64,000 nt of DNA from Synaphobranchus kaupii (Eukaryota; Chordata; Actinopteri; Anguilliformes; Synaphobranchidae): assembly GCA_029718625.1 (NCBI GenBank), contig CM056379.1, forward strand, positions 52,039,579 to 52,103,578, in the 5' to 3' direction. Position 1 is the first letter of the stretch, and each line of letters opens with the position of its first letter. The position numbers and the translations under genes are program-made. Below the pieces are notes generated by a model. It ran no database searches. It was given only the letters and a program-made list of their open reading frames with translations, and had not been told where the DNA came from. Below are positions 42,954 through 54,525 of the stretch, piece by piece.

Positions 42954-43440
42954 TAGTGCTGCAACAGCGCGAAAATAATCAAAACACAGACGATTGCTTA
43001 CAATGCAAAGACAATTTTATTGTAGGGTTGATTGTTTACTTAAAGGTATCCATTGATGTAATGAATAGGCTTTCTTCCTAGCCATCGTTGCCTTCCACTG
43101 ACTTTTCTGGAATAAGGACGCTAGCAAAAAGGATAATTCAACTGTTGCGGATATTGCTGGTTATATCAGAATATTTCTTTAACAGCCGATACAGTAGCCT
43201 ACAATGCCAGCGAACGTTATGCCTCTCAGGTTTAGCCTACTTTCTCGTCGCCATTTCCCCGATAGTTACTGGAAAAGTTAAAGGTTATAGGTCAGATGTG
43301 CGTCCCACGACTGAGCAAAACTTTCCGTGCTACCGTACATCCATGCTCCAGAGTGCGAGCTCCCAAGCCTTGAGTGCGTACTCGGGAGCACGGTAGTGCG
43401 GAGCATGGAAGTATGTGGTTTGGAATACAGCCCATGATGC
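42160..43440. repeat. Inverted repeats flanking the gag-like ORF
   Basis: GCTGTATCCCAAACCGCATA (42164 onward) and its inverted relative TATGTGGTTTGGAATACAGC (43412-43431) bracket the gag-like ORF. Both continue inward with CTTCCATGCTCCGAGCATGC-like sequence. This looks like the two ends of a DNA transposon about 1.27 kb long, but I cannot see a clean target duplication. Confidence 0.5.
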
Positions 43441-43697
43441 GAATCTGCGACACACTGCATGACCAAACCATTTTTAAAAAGCAAGACAGAGAGAGGGAGG
43501 TAATGTTGAATCTGACTGAGTTATGGTTTCATACAATTTTCTTAAATAATGTAATGACAAAAATAGCCAAAATTGGTGCCAATTGTATGTTATAACCGAG
43601 AAGGAACTATTTTTTTCCCCAGATAGAATCAATTGTTTTCAGAACTAACGACGAGAGGGTTTGCATAGCAACACACTTAAATAGAACTAGTAACGAG

Positions 43698-44227
43698 TGT
43701 GAAGGAATTTTCTGTTTTACAATGTGTGTGTATTAACATAGAGACAATCACATGATTAGCATTAAGCATTTATTATAGTTTTGATTATTAGTAGATCAAT
43801 TATATTGAGTTAAGTAATTAAACAATGTATTCTCTGTGAACACTGAGTAGGCTTCAAGCAGGCCTCTGTGTCTCACTCCCTCTGTGTCTCATCCTTCACA
43901 GTCTCCAGAGACAAGCAGTCTGTGAGATGGACGTTTTCGTGACTTGGTGTGAAGGTTAGAGGTTATCTAAAGACTAAACACCAAGAAATGGATACCCTTG
44001 TCTCTCTGTATGTTTAGAAACCGCCCCTTGTGGCAAATCAGTAAAGCAATAAAAGATTGTGTATAAATGTCTTCTGTATTCTGTTTTCAAGTTAGAGAGA
44101 TTCTGGTAAGACTCTCTCTCATTCTGAGTTTATCTCAAAATAAACTGAAATCCTTTTTCTTATTCTATTACATGGTTTTGTTGTGGTTCTGTTTGGACTG
44201 TGTGTTAAAAGGGAAAAATCCACGACA
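43698..44227 (+). repeat. 5' LTR of endogenous retrovirus
   Basis: The proposed LTR runs from TGTGAAGG to CCACGACA, with an AATAAA poly(A) signal near 44048 (CAATAAAAG). It ends 4 bases before the primer-binding site. The left boundary is inferred from the TG...CA rule and has no second LTR to confirm it. Confidence 0.6.
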
Positions 44228-44231
44228 ATAT

Positions 44232-44249
44232 TGGCGTAGTCGGCAGGAT
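44232..44249 (+). promoter_or_regulatory. Primer-binding site, tRNA-Ser type
   Basis: TGGCGTAGTCGGCAGGAT is the exact complement of the 3' end (CCA included) of vertebrate tRNA-Ser with the CTGCCGACTACG acceptor end. Established knowledge of tRNA-Ser sequence supports the assignment. It fixes the LTR/leader junction. Confidence 0.8.
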
Positions 44250-44711
44250 TGCTAACTTGGTTTTCTCCTACGCAGATTTCTCTCAAGTCGGAATGGCTTA
44301 GACAGTGCGCACTGCCGGGAGTTCAAACCCAGAGACCGCAACCCACCTTCTCACAAGAGAGGTAACTGTAATCAGTCACCTAGAGGAAGGACGGCGGTGA
44401 CCGGACCGAGGAGAGTAAGACGACTGTCTGGGGTGATCAATACGCAATCCATAGAAAGAGAATCACAGGTGAGCCGCCACAGCAAAATGTAACTTGAGGC
44501 TGTATTGCGCTGAATTTAAAAGTTTGATTAGTGACCGACGGGTCCGTCACTCTGTGGAGTGATTCAAACTGTGGAGGCTGTATGCTGCTCCTACCCATGG
44601 GCTAATATTTCTCTTTTTCTTTCTCTTGTAATGAGCTCTGAAACATTTTTGTAAGGTGGTACCATGTATTGTCAGTAGGTGCAAATGACATATTTGGACC
44701 AGTACAGGTGA

Positions 44712-44900
44712 GACAATTTTGCAGATGATTATGGTCATTTATACCTGTACGAGAGTGGATTTTCTGTTGTAGCTATACCTAGAGGTGAGTGGTTAAAAGA
44801 GAAGGAAACGGCATTAATAGAAGGTAGGCTAAACGTTCACCCTGAAAGTGAGGACAATTATCCAGAGGATAGTGCAGAATCTGAAACTGATTCTGACTAA
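44712..44900 (+). other. Short ERV leader frame
   Basis: This is a 62-codon open stretch without an ATG at its beginning, with YGHLYLYESGFSVVAIPRGE and an acidic end (ESEDNYPEDSAESETDSD). It lies between leader and gag. It may be a broken N-terminal gag segment. I recognise no family. Confidence 0.35.
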
Positions 44901-45079
44901 AATAGGCCTAATTAAAAGAAAAAATTAAAACCTTAAAATTAATAAGGCATAGTCTGGTTGTGGGACAAACGCACGACAATGGTAAAAAAAAAAAAAATAG
45001 TAAACGTAAATTTAAATGTTAAAATTCAAAATTAAGGCAGGAAAAACAGACCAAGGGGGAAGATAAAAATAAAATTACT

Positions 45080-46587
45080 GTGGAGAAATCCCGACAAGGT
45101 AATTCAGTGCTATCTCCTGTTGTGCATTCCGACGGCTCTTTGTATCCCGATGTAGCACAGCTTGCAAGCATACACAAAATTAACCTGGACTTGGACTGTC
45201 CTGCGTGTCCTCCAGCTTATGTCCCACAGCAAGCGGCAGGAGTTCACGGACATCCCTCAGCCACTGCTCCCCAGGCAGTGCATTCCAGTGCTGCTGCACA
45301 ACCATCTGCGAGTGGGCCGGCGGCCAGAGCGAGACCTTCTGTAAGCCCAGATTCCACAGTACAGGTAACTTCCCACAAGGGCGAACCGCACGAGGTAGAG
45401 ATGCCTACCCCGTCACACACCCGGGGAGGCACCACGTACGGCCGAAAGACATCGGCACCTGTGCTGGGGCCGGACTCATCCGAGGCAACAGGCACGTACC
45501 CTATGCTAGAATGCCCCAATCCCAGGGCAGGACAAGACGACCAGGGTCCGACGGTCCTGGTATATCGGCCCTGGAAGGTGTCGGAGTTACAGGCTGTCTG
45601 CAAAGATTTGCCGGATCCAACCCAGGTGGGTGGTGCCAAGTTCATGGAAGCTTTGAGAAATCTGGTAAGAACTTGTCACCCAACTGCAGGTGAATTACAA
45701 ACTGTACTGATTAAAAAACTGAAGTTACGGTGGGGTAACGTAAGGGGAAATGGGTCTATGAACCATCCATACAATGATGGTGCTACTTCTGAGTATGTGA
45801 AACAGATAGATACTTTAGAAACCAGTATGAAAACCGAATTCCCTGTTCGTCTGAACTGGGAAGCAGTCAGACAGGTTAAACAAAAGCCTGGTGAAACTGT
45901 TAATGATTTTCTTGAGACTTACAGAGAAGTATGACGCGCACAGTGGAATGGACAAACCCGACAACAACAAGACTCTTACTCCGTACGAGACTCAGCTAAC
46001 CCACTGTTCCCTGGATGGATTGGATAAACACCTTGCAACCGCTATTAAGACCTCCTGTGTTGGCTGGCAGACTCGGAGACTTAAGGACGTTCTCCGTTAT
46101 GCCGTTCACTGCGAAGAACAGGATCGCGACAAGCAACACAAAGACAAAAAGAAAAGTGACAAGATGACCTCTCAGCTGCAGCTGGCACAGCTCCAGTCCT
46201 ACCAGGGGAACCGGGACGGTGCCGGTGGACAGCAGCAGCAAAGGAGGGGCCACAGCAGACGTGGAGGATGAAATCAAGGGAACAGACAGAGACCCAACTC
46301 CATGGGACCCACTACCGTGGCGGATTATGATGTTTGCCGAAAATGTGGAAGAAAGGGACATTGGGCTCGCGGTTGTATGTATTCCGGTAATGCTGACAAT
46401 TGGGACACAGCACCCCAAGGGAATGTTACTTTCCAACATCCTGGGGGTCAAACTGGATTACCTGGACAATGAAGTTTTGTGGGGGACGAAGAGACGCATG
46501 CGGACAAGGGTGAGTTTGCTGGGTTCCTTTACCATACGGCTCCGAATGCGTTACCACTTTGGTCATTAAAAGTTGATGGGCGAGCAT
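45080..46587 (+). pseudogene. ERV gag (broken)
   Basis: The first frame (45080-45934) covers a Pro/Ser/Ala-rich region and the start of capsid (KVSELQAVCKDLPDPTQVGG, and RQVKQKPGETVNDFLETYRE in the major-homology-like area). It shifts frame near 45890-45934 into 45891-46271, which ends in a glutamine/arginine-rich nucleocapsid. A TGA at 46269-46271 is followed, in the same frame, by one CCHC knuckle (CRKCGRKGHWARGC). A further TGA lies near 46470. Gag would form the particle shell; this copy has at least one frameshift and two stops. Confidence 0.8.
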
Positions 46588-48082
46588 AAAGGCCAGTTTA
46601 TAGTCCAGCGACAGAGTGTCGCTCGACTGAAATCGCAGAACTTTCATAAACATTCTATTGTCGCGCTACATACACTGTGGTCGTTGTCGTTCGCAAAAAG
46701 TATAAACGCACTCCAGCGACATTCCAGCGACAGTTTACACTCAGGGGACAATGGAGGAAGAAGCAGCTTTAATAGGCTAGCCTACATCTCATTATGTCTT
46801 CTGCTTTACCCCTTTTTTTGTCGGAGGCCTCTGAAATAAAGTTTATAAATATCCATTTCGAGGGCACCGTATAGGCTATTGTTTGAAATGTCATTCACTG
46901 CGTCTTTCATACACTTGTAGGATGTGGGTTTTGAACGAGGTATCAAATAAAACGTTTGTAATTAAACCTCAACATTACATTACAGTCATTTAGCAGATGC
47001 TTTTATCCAAAGCGACATACAATAAGTGCATAAAGAAACGTCATCGAAGTCACTCCAGAACAGATAAGACAAAGCACATCCTTCACATAACGTAGCAGCT
47101 ATCCCTAGTAATGAACGTTGAATGTAGTTCACAGTAAGCTGTGGGTAAATCAGCTATACTACACTTCTATTCTAAATACTATTATATATAACATGTAACA
47201 TTGATGCAACTCATATTAAACATTATTTAGTAGGAAAAGCACGGAGGGCATAGCCTACGTTAGGGCTGTAAATAGGTAGCTACAAGACGGGACTCATTGG
47301 GGGAGAAGCCTACAATTCTCTAGTTAGAGAGTGAGGTTCAAGAATGTGGAGTAGCCTATTTCACTCGCTATCATAATGCCACGGATCAGATGGGCTGTCA
47401 CTGAGTCTAATCACTAAATTTAATCTGGCAAATCTAAGTTAGCCTACTGTGAAAGCAAATAATTTTGCAATCCATTCGCAGGCGCCTACAACGCTACAAA
47501 TGTGTAGTCAAGCTGAAAATGTGTCTTTGTAACCATTCACAATAGTCTACAGACTAATAGGCTATCGTAGGCTAAATTGTAGCATTGGAAGCGAGCTGCT
47601 TCTTGTTTTGGATTGTAACGTTTTCTCAACCTCTAGCAAAGCATCAATCGGTGAAATTACATTGTTATTGTTATTAAGCTATTTATTATAATAATATTAA
47701 ATTGTGCTCATTTATAATGATATTCACACGCTTGCTAGGTAGGTAAGCTATGGGTAGGTAAGCGGACCCTATGGCTGCACGCACACATTTTTTCCAACAG
47801 AGAAATCTGTCCATTAACAGTTAGCTTATGTGCTAGCTAGTAAGTTGACAGCTCGACCGAAGCCTCCGCTGTCCGAGACAAACGTTACCATAACAACAGA
47901 GGCAGCGACAGGGTCAAAGTTGAATTTATTTTACGTCTCAGCGACATCTTCAGCGACCGTCGCAGCGACCACAGGACGACAGTCGCCCGAAGTATAAACC
48001 AAATGTCGCTGCGACCAGCGACATCCATGGCACGTCGTCGGTCGCAGCGACACTCTGTCGCTGGACTATAAACTGGCCTTTA
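46587..48082. mobile_element. Non-autonomous DNA transposon in ERV protease
   Basis: Perfect inverted termini of 37 bases start TAAAGGCCAGTTTATAGTCC (46587) and end at 48082. Near both ends, AGCGACA/GTCGCTG motifs repeat. No transposase is present. A possible TA duplication suggests a mariner-like target, but the superfamily is not settled. Inside is a SINE tail (46975-47045); the rest is without recognised features. Confidence 0.8.
46975..47045 (-). repeat. SINE 3' tail fragment
   Basis: CATTACATTACAGTCATTTAGCAGATGC... matches the 3' portion of the SINE at 2055-2272. It lies inside the DNA transposon. Confidence 0.65.
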
Positions 48083-48694
48083 GACTTCATTGTGGATACG
48101 GGAGCTGGTCGGTCTGTAATAACAGCTAAATCATGGGATTCAAAACCTCCTCCTTTTAGTGGTAAAACCATGCTCAGCCAAGGTGCTGGTGGAAATACCA
48201 CGACAGAGAAATTTACAGCTCCATTACTGGTGCAAGATTTCAATATGGGCTCCACTATTACTTTGAAACATGCGTTTCTATTCTCCCCTGTATGTCCGGT
48301 AAACCTGCTTGGCAGAGACCTAATGTGCAAATTGGGTCTGAGTGTGCAGTGTACTGATGACGGTTTAACTATTGACAGAGTTGCTACGGCAGAAACTCTA
48401 GAAATGTTTTACTATGCTTGGGATCTGTACAGATCCTCAGTCACAGCTAAAGCCATACAAATGGCCAAAACTGAGTGGACAGGCACTGGCGACAGACTGA
48501 CAGAATTACAACTACATGTAACAGCACATTTTAGTCGAGGTAGAGATTGGGAATTTGAAAAGAATTGGTACGGTGATTGTACATTAAATTCTACATTGTT
48601 TTTGGTTGGTCGTGATTTCTGTGCATTGTCTGTACAATTGAGCTCAGCACAGCAGCAATTCTATTCCATTGCGGGAAGTGCACCCCATTCATGA
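48083..48694 (+). pseudogene. ERV protease region
   Basis: The aspartyl protease active site FIVDTGAGRSVIT is present directly after the inserted transposon, followed by the NLLGRDLMCKLGL motif. The upstream part of the domain was cut off by the insertion at 46587. After about residue 110 the frame leads toward the reverse transcriptase but shifts near 48660-48690. It is not functional as arranged. Confidence 0.8.
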
Positions 48695-50800
48695 GTTGTT
48701 GTGTGACACTCAAGCCTATTTGCATTTGTCAGACCCGAGATTCAGCGCAATTCCCTCTCACTTGTGGGCAACGTCCCAATATGATGTGGGGCTCATAGCT
48801 GGAGTTACTCCACTTCAAGTAACCCCTAAATCTGAATACAGACCATGCAAACGTCAATATCCCCTACGCCCAGAAGCCGAGGACGGCATTGTCCCCGTGT
48901 GTAATGCGTTGTTAGAAGCTGGTGTTGTGGTTCCCTGTCCTGACTCTCCATGCAACACTCCTATCTTGCCTGTAAAAAAGCCTGATGGGTATTGGCGGTT
49001 CTTACAAGATTTTTGAGCAGTTAACTGCGCCGTTCAGCAGCGCGCTCCTGTTGTGCCTAATCCCACTACCATTCTTGCACAGGTCCCGGGTAATGCTAAA
49101 TAGTTTTCTGTGATCGATCTAGCGAATGCATTCTTTAGTATTCCTGTTGATGTAAATTCCCAGTACTGGTTTGCCTTTACATTCAGGGCAAAAAGGTATA
49201 CCTGGTCTCGATTACCGCAAGGCTATGCTGAATCACCAGCAGTTTTTTCAGCAGCGCTGCAGGAAAACTTGGAACAGTTCCAGTTTTCTTCAAGCCAAAG
49301 TACTTTGATTCAATACGTTGACGATCTCCTCGTCTGCTCTCCAGACGAGCACAGCTGTATTCAGGATTCACTTGAACTGTTGACATTTTTAGCTACACAG
49401 GGCCACAAAGTTAAACAGGAGAAATTGCAATTTGGTTTACCTACTGTTACCTATTTAGGACACACAATTTCTGCAGAAGGAAAGTCTTTCGGAACTGACA
49501 GAATCCAAGCGATTCTTGACCTCCCTAAACCGGTTACAAAAAAGCAAGTAATGTCTTTTCTAGGCATGACAGGGTACTGTAGGCAATGGATTTCTGATTA
49601 CGCTGAAATTTCCCAGCCTTTGCAAGACTTGGCACATGGCCATGATCTTTCTGCTAATGATAAGGTCACATGAACAGAGCTTGCTGAAATTTCCTTTCAG
49701 AGATTGAAACAACAGTTGGCCTCTTCTCCTACTTTGGGCCTGCCTGACATGAATAAACCTTTTTTCTTGACTGTCGATGAGAAGGGCGGCTACATGTCTG
49801 CTGTTCTTTTGCAAAAGCATGGTGATAAACACAGGCCTGTTGCGTACTATTCTCAGTGACTTGATGCTGTTTCTAGGGGCCTTCCTCCTTGTTTGCGCTC
49901 CATTTCAGCAGCGGCTTTGGCGGTAACTGCATCTGCATCACTTGTTGCTTATCGGCCTCTCACTGTCCTCTCATTGTTCCTCATGCGGTAGCAGAAATTC
50001 TGTTAAAGCAAAAGAGAGCCCATTTCTCACCAGCCCGAATGCTTCACTATCAACATGTGTTACTCTCTTTGCCAAATGGTACAGTCAAGCGATGCAATGT
50101 TCTGAATCCCGCTACTCTTTTACCTACACCTGACGATGGGGAGTCGCATAATTGTGTTCATGTGTTAGATCAAATTCTCTCCCCCCGTCCTGACCTTGCC
50201 ACCACTCCTCTCTCAAATGCAGACTTTGATATGTTTGGTGACGGTTCTGCCAGTCGATGTCCCCTCACAGGTGACAGTCAGGTTGGCTATGCAGTGGTGA
50301 CACATCATCAGGTTCTGGAGTCAGCCCGCCTTCCTGGACACCTCTCAGCACAGGCAGCTGAACTGTTCGCTCTTACACGCGCTTGCCATTTGGCTGAAGG
50401 TAAAACTGTAAATATTTTCACTGACAGCAGATATGCTTTTGGAGTTGTGCACGACTTTGGAACTCTTTGGCAGCATAGAGGCTTCCTTACCTCTACAGGG
50501 AAAACTATACAGAATGGACACTTAGTGAGCTGCCTCCTACAGGTAATTATTTTGCCTGCTGCCATTGCTATATGTAAGTGCTCCGCTCACACAAACCAGA
50601 CAGATGCTATCTCTCAAGGGAAAGCAGCTGCCTCTGCCCCCCTCACACAACTCTCAGTCTGCTCACACAGGCTGCTGTTCCCACAGACACTCCATTGGCC
50701 TCTGTACAGGACTGCCAATCTGGGGCCACACCCAAGGAAAAGGCCAAATGGAATCGGGACGGCACCTACACTGATGGGGTCTGGCTAGGCCCTACTGGTA
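48669..50800 (+). pseudogene. ERV reverse transcriptase and RNase H (broken)
   Basis: Fingers and palm are split. 48669-49016 has PILPVKKPDGYWRFLQDF ending at TGA. 49110-49673 has SVIDLANAFFSIPV, the LPQGYAESPAVFS turn and the catalytic IQYVDDLLV, ending at TGA. A further stop lies near 49856, and a frame change follows near 49880-49990. The RNase H part (within 49889-50788) shows DMFGDGSAS, AAELFALTRAC and IFTDSRYAFGV, its acidic catalytic residues. The order and YVDD motif are retrovirus-type. At least four interruptions make it inactive. Confidence 0.85.
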
Positions 50801-51828
50801 AACCCTGTTTACCTCGTTTTTTATTTCCCTACTATGCTAAATTGACTCATGGACTGGATCATGTGTCAAAAGAAGGGATGATATCTTTGATGTCCAGACA
50901 CTGGGACACAAGCGGATTTTCTACTTATGCAAAAAACTTTTGTGAAAAGTGTGTTATCTGTGTTGTAAATAATGCTGGGCGGGGCCAGAAGGTTCCAAAT
51001 GCGGCCCACCCGGCTCCACAGGAGCCTTTCGAGTACCTGATGATGGACTTCATTGAACTTAACCCATGCGGGGGTAAGAATTATTGTTTGGTGTTTGTTG
51101 ACATGTTTTCAAAGTGGGTTGAAGTTTTTCCTACAGGGAAAGCTGATGCTGCAGCAGTGGTGAAAGCCCTACTAACAGAGCTTATTCCTAGGTGGGGGAT
51201 CCCGAGGAAGCTGTCTTCAGACAGAGGCACACACTTTTTAAACAAGGTAGTGGACAAAGTGACCGGGCAATTGGGGATCAGGTTGAAGTTCCATTGTGCT
51301 TACCACCCTCAGATTGGAGGGGCGGTAGAGAGGGCAAATGTAACCATTAAGAACCGGTTAACTAAAGTGATGGCAGAGACAGGTCTGGATTGGGTCCAGG
51401 CCCTGCTAATTGTCCTTACAGGTATGCAGGGGAGGGTCCACGCTGCTACAGGGTTGTCGCCCTATGAGGTCATCACAGGGCGGCCTATGAGGACTGGATG
51501 TCACCCCCCAGGGTTGATGCTGGACAATGAGCTAGCTGACACTTGCATGGTAAGTTACTGTGTTCAGCTAACCAATGTTCTGAGATTTGTGCATCAACAG
51601 GTGAAAGCAGCTCTCCCAGACCCAGCCAGCGGGCCTCTACATGACCTGCAGCCAGGAGACTGGGTGGTGATAAAAGACTTCAGAAGGAAGAAGTGGCACC
51701 AGGCCAGATGGAGGGGTCCTTTCCAGGTACCACTCACCACGCCCATAGCCGTGCGAGTGGAAGGCCGTGCTTCTTGGGTCCACGCCAGCCACTGCAAAAG
51801 AGCTCCACCAGCGCCAAAGGAGGGATAA
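50578..51828 (+). CDS. ERV integrase (open frame)
   Basis: A long open frame covers the zinc-binding region (HGLDHVSKEG with CEKCVIC, HHCC type) and the catalytic core: Asp in YLMMDFIELNP, Asp in KLSSDRGTHF and Glu in GGAVERANVTIK. It ends with a basic C-terminal domain (GDWVVIKDFRRKKWHQARW). The first 100 codons or so overlap RNase H sequence in another frame and are probably not genuine. The domain itself has no stop, unlike the rest of pol. Confidence 0.8.
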   Translation: MLRSHKPDRCYLSRESSCLCPPHTTLSLLTQAAVPTDTPLASVQDCQSGATPKEKAKWNRDGTYTDGVWLGPTGKPCLPRFLFPYYAKLTHGLDHVSKEGMISLMSRHWDTSGFSTYAKNFCEKCVICVVNNAGRGQKVPNAAHPAPQEPFEYLMMDFIELNPCGGKNYCLVFVDMFSKWVEVFPTGKADAAAVVKALLTELIPRWGIPRKLSSDRGTHFLNKVVDKVTGQLGIRLKFHCAYHPQIGGAVERANVTIKNRLTKVMAETGLDWVQALLIVLTGMQGRVHAATGLSPYEVITGRPMRTGCHPPGLMLDNELADTCMVSYCVQLTNVLRFVHQQVKAALPDPASGPLHDLQPGDWVVIKDFRRKKWHQARWRGPFQVPLTTPIAVRVEGRASWVHASHCKRAPPAPKEG

Positions 51829-52211
51829 GGGTGAGAGACCCACCTCGACCGACGCACACGGACGACTAAGTTCTCACGGAGTTTAAAAACTCAGAGAACC
51901 ACCACTTCAAGGAGCACGTGACGGTAATATCTGCTCCCAACATGCCACACCACAGCAGGAACACCGAGGGGAAGGGGAAGATTTGGCTGCAGCCTGGAGG
52001 TAGGCCTATTGCTACTAGACCTCATTACCCTCATCATTGTTCTGCCCATTATCCTGATTCATGAGACACTCTACAGCAACACCAGTAACACCAGTGAACT
52101 AAATGGTACTGTTGTAATGACTAAAAGGACTAAAAGGTATGTCTGATATGGCGTTATGCTGAGTGGACTGCAAAGCAGCACTTTAACCAGTCTTGTTATG
52201 TTTGCTCTCAC

Positions 52212-53539
52212 ATGCCTCATTCCACAGCAGGCCCTCTTCTTCAGGTGCAGAATCTGAAGAACGACCTCTCAACATGTTTGGTGGGACTGAGTTCTCACCC
52301 AGGTATGGGAAAACGGTGGGAAGAAGCTGACTTCTCTGTGCCATTAAATCTGTCACTTTTGAGTACCCCAGTAGTCAATACAGATTGTTCTTTCCTGAAA
52401 GATTACCTAGCATGGCCACAGGTGTCATGGAGAATGCCCGGTCCAGTCGTACTTAAACATAGTATGAAGTTTGGAAGGTGTATTATAGGTAATGGCTCTA
52501 ATGCGCTAGGTCAATTAGACAATGTTCAGTGTAAAACTGTTTTCTGTGACTGTCCGCCCATGCAGCTGGATAAGTGTTTTGACTGTCTGAGTGATCCCTA
52601 TAGTCCCTGCAGAGACTACCCTGACATGGCTGATGAGAGATGCAGGAAGAACTGGTCACACGCAATCTCATTACCTTGGAATAGGGAACAAACTGCAAAC
52701 TGTGCCGGGATAACACCATCCTCTCGCCTTGGAAGTCGACTGTTATCTGATTGGTACTGGCTTTGTGGAAATTCAGTCTACACTGCTCTCCCCCCCGACT
52801 GGGGTGGAGTGTGTGCCCTTGTTGCTTTGTATGACTCTACATATGTGATTCCTGACCTTTCCACATATAGTCACACCACACGTCGCATGCACAGGGTAAA
52901 GAGAGGGTTTTGGGATAATAATCCTGTTCCTACTAAACATCGGCTTTGGACTGCAGGTTCGAAGTTTATACAGGCTTTGCTTCCTGGGGTAGGTGTGTTA
53001 GAGGCTTTTAAAGAGATAGAAGTTACTCAATACACTTTTCTCCAGTACATAAACTCCTCCATTTTGACAACAGGTGCTGTAAAAACTGAGTTGACTTCAC
53101 TGCGATTAATGGTTGTGCAGAATCGCATGGTATTAGATCAGCTTACTGCAGAGCAGGGGGGGGTTTGTGTGATGATTGGGGAGGCGTGTTGCACATACAT
53201 ACCACATTATGATGAGGATGGCCAGATCATACAGCAGGGACTTAGAAATATGACCAAGCTCCGTGACTCATTAGGGAGGTTGATGCAAATAAAGATTGGT
53301 TCTTTAACCTCCTGACAGGTTGGAAGAAAACACTGCTGAGAATCTTTTTGCCTGTTGTTATCTTTGCCACCCTGCTCGTATTTCTTTGCTGTTGTGGAAT
53401 GCCACTGATTCGCGCCTGTATTGCATGCCTCATCCAAGTTGCCATAGGTCAGTACTTACGGCAATATGTTCCTGATCTTGAACAAGATAATGCATTCCTT
53501 CTCCGACAACTTCTGGAGTTTACTGACGGCCCTATATAA
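52212..53539 (+). pseudogene. ERV envelope glycoprotein (broken)
   Basis: The 52212-53315 frame covers a surface subunit rich in paired cysteines, a basic cleavage motif (HRVKRGF), a hydrophobic downstream segment and a CX6CC motif (CVMIGEACC), as in gamma-type envelopes. It ends at a TGA (53313-53315). Past that stop, in the same frame, the membrane anchor (FLPVVIFATLLVFLCCC) and cytoplasmic tail follow to 53539. The signal peptide region upstream of 52212 is not clear. The stop removes the anchor, so it cannot make a normal membrane envelope. Confidence 0.82.
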
Positions 53540-54017
53540 AGTATAGGCCTGAATTATGTACTCACCCTGTCACATGGTTGGTGGGAAGACAGACAGTGTT
53601 GTAATGTGAAGAGTTTTAAAAGGTCGACATTCCAGGAGTTGTGAAAAGTCTCCATTACATGATGGGTTTTTATTTTTTTATCTTTCTTTTCTTTCAGACT
53701 TTTTCTAGTAGTAATTTTATATGTTAAAATAATCAGTAGTACATTATAGTGAAAATTATTTTTTATAATCAATTATACTGTTACTATATCCACTATGATT
53801 TCATTTTTTCTTTGCCTATGTTGATTCTTGTTATTAATCAGGTGTGGATGATGTGCGATATTTGCGATATCCAGAAAGCAAGGCTTGGCCGTCCTTGGAG
53901 AAGGAGGTCGGGGAATTATTTTTTCCGGAATTGATTGGGTTTTCTGGCTCTGTGCTAGTTTTGTCCCATATAAGTCCTGAATCTGCCGGTTTTTCAATTC
54001 ATGCATTCGAGCTGGAG
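53540..54017. other. 3' of ERV; no LTR recognised
   Basis: AT-rich sequence in which I looked for a repeat of 43698-44227 and found none beyond a weak TGTGAAGAGTTTT similarity near 53607. Either the 3' LTR is deleted or it diverged past recognition. Confidence 0.45.
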
Positions 54018-54525
54018 TTTAGTGTTGTATTATGTCTTGCAGGTAGGAAGGGCTTGTCCTTTCGGCTGCAGTGTAGGCCAGGGTCAGAACTTTGAACCTG
54101 ATCCTGGCGGCGACCGGCAGCCAGTGGACTGACCTCAGCAGGGGGGTGATGTGTGAAAACCTTGGGAGGAGTAATCAAGGTGTGAGATAACCATGGTCTG
54201 AACGAGAAGCTGGGTCGAGTAGGTGGTCAGGTATGGTCGAATCCTCCTGATGTTGTACAGGAGGAACCTGCAGGACCGTGCTCTTGCCCTTATGTGCTCC
54301 ATGAAGTCCAGCTGGTCATCCAGACCCATCCCCAGGTTCCTTGCAGAGCAGGAGGCAGCCACCATAGTATCGTTGACGGTGATGGAGAGGGCTTGCAGTG
54401 GGGAGGTCCTGTGAGGTATGAAGCGCAGTTCCGTATTGTGAAGGTTGAGCTGCAGGTGATGAGTAGCCATCCACATTGAAATGTCAGCCAGGCAGGCTGA
54501 TATCCTCTCCTTAACCTGTTAGGTA
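54018..54525 (-). pseudogene. LINE reverse transcriptase fragment
   Basis: The - strand reads DISMWMATHHLQLNLHNTEL, ARNLGMGLDDQLDFMEHI, CRFLLYNIRRIRPYLTT and VISHLDYSSQ, then after a deletion and frameshift LRSLHWLPVAARIRFKVLTL. This is the thumb/C-terminal region of a fish non-LTR reverse transcriptase, different from the LINE at 2582-3702. It lacks the catalytic core. Confidence 0.75.

Larger units (their letters stand above)
43698..53539 (+). mobile_element. Endogenous retrovirus, degenerate
   Basis: This segment has the order LTR, primer-binding site, gag, protease, reverse transcriptase, RNase H, integrase, env. There are multiple in-frame stops and frame changes, and a 1.5-kb DNA transposon inside the protease. 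The 3' LTR is not recognisable after env. Gene order, a single CCHC knuckle and a CX6CC envelope place it near gamma/epsilon-type fish retroviruses. It is a non-functional relic. Confidence 0.88.

Noticed and set aside
53600..53720. 3' LTR of the endogenous retrovirus
   Set aside because: Only a short TGTGAAG similarity to the 5' LTR; no sustained match, PPT or matching end.
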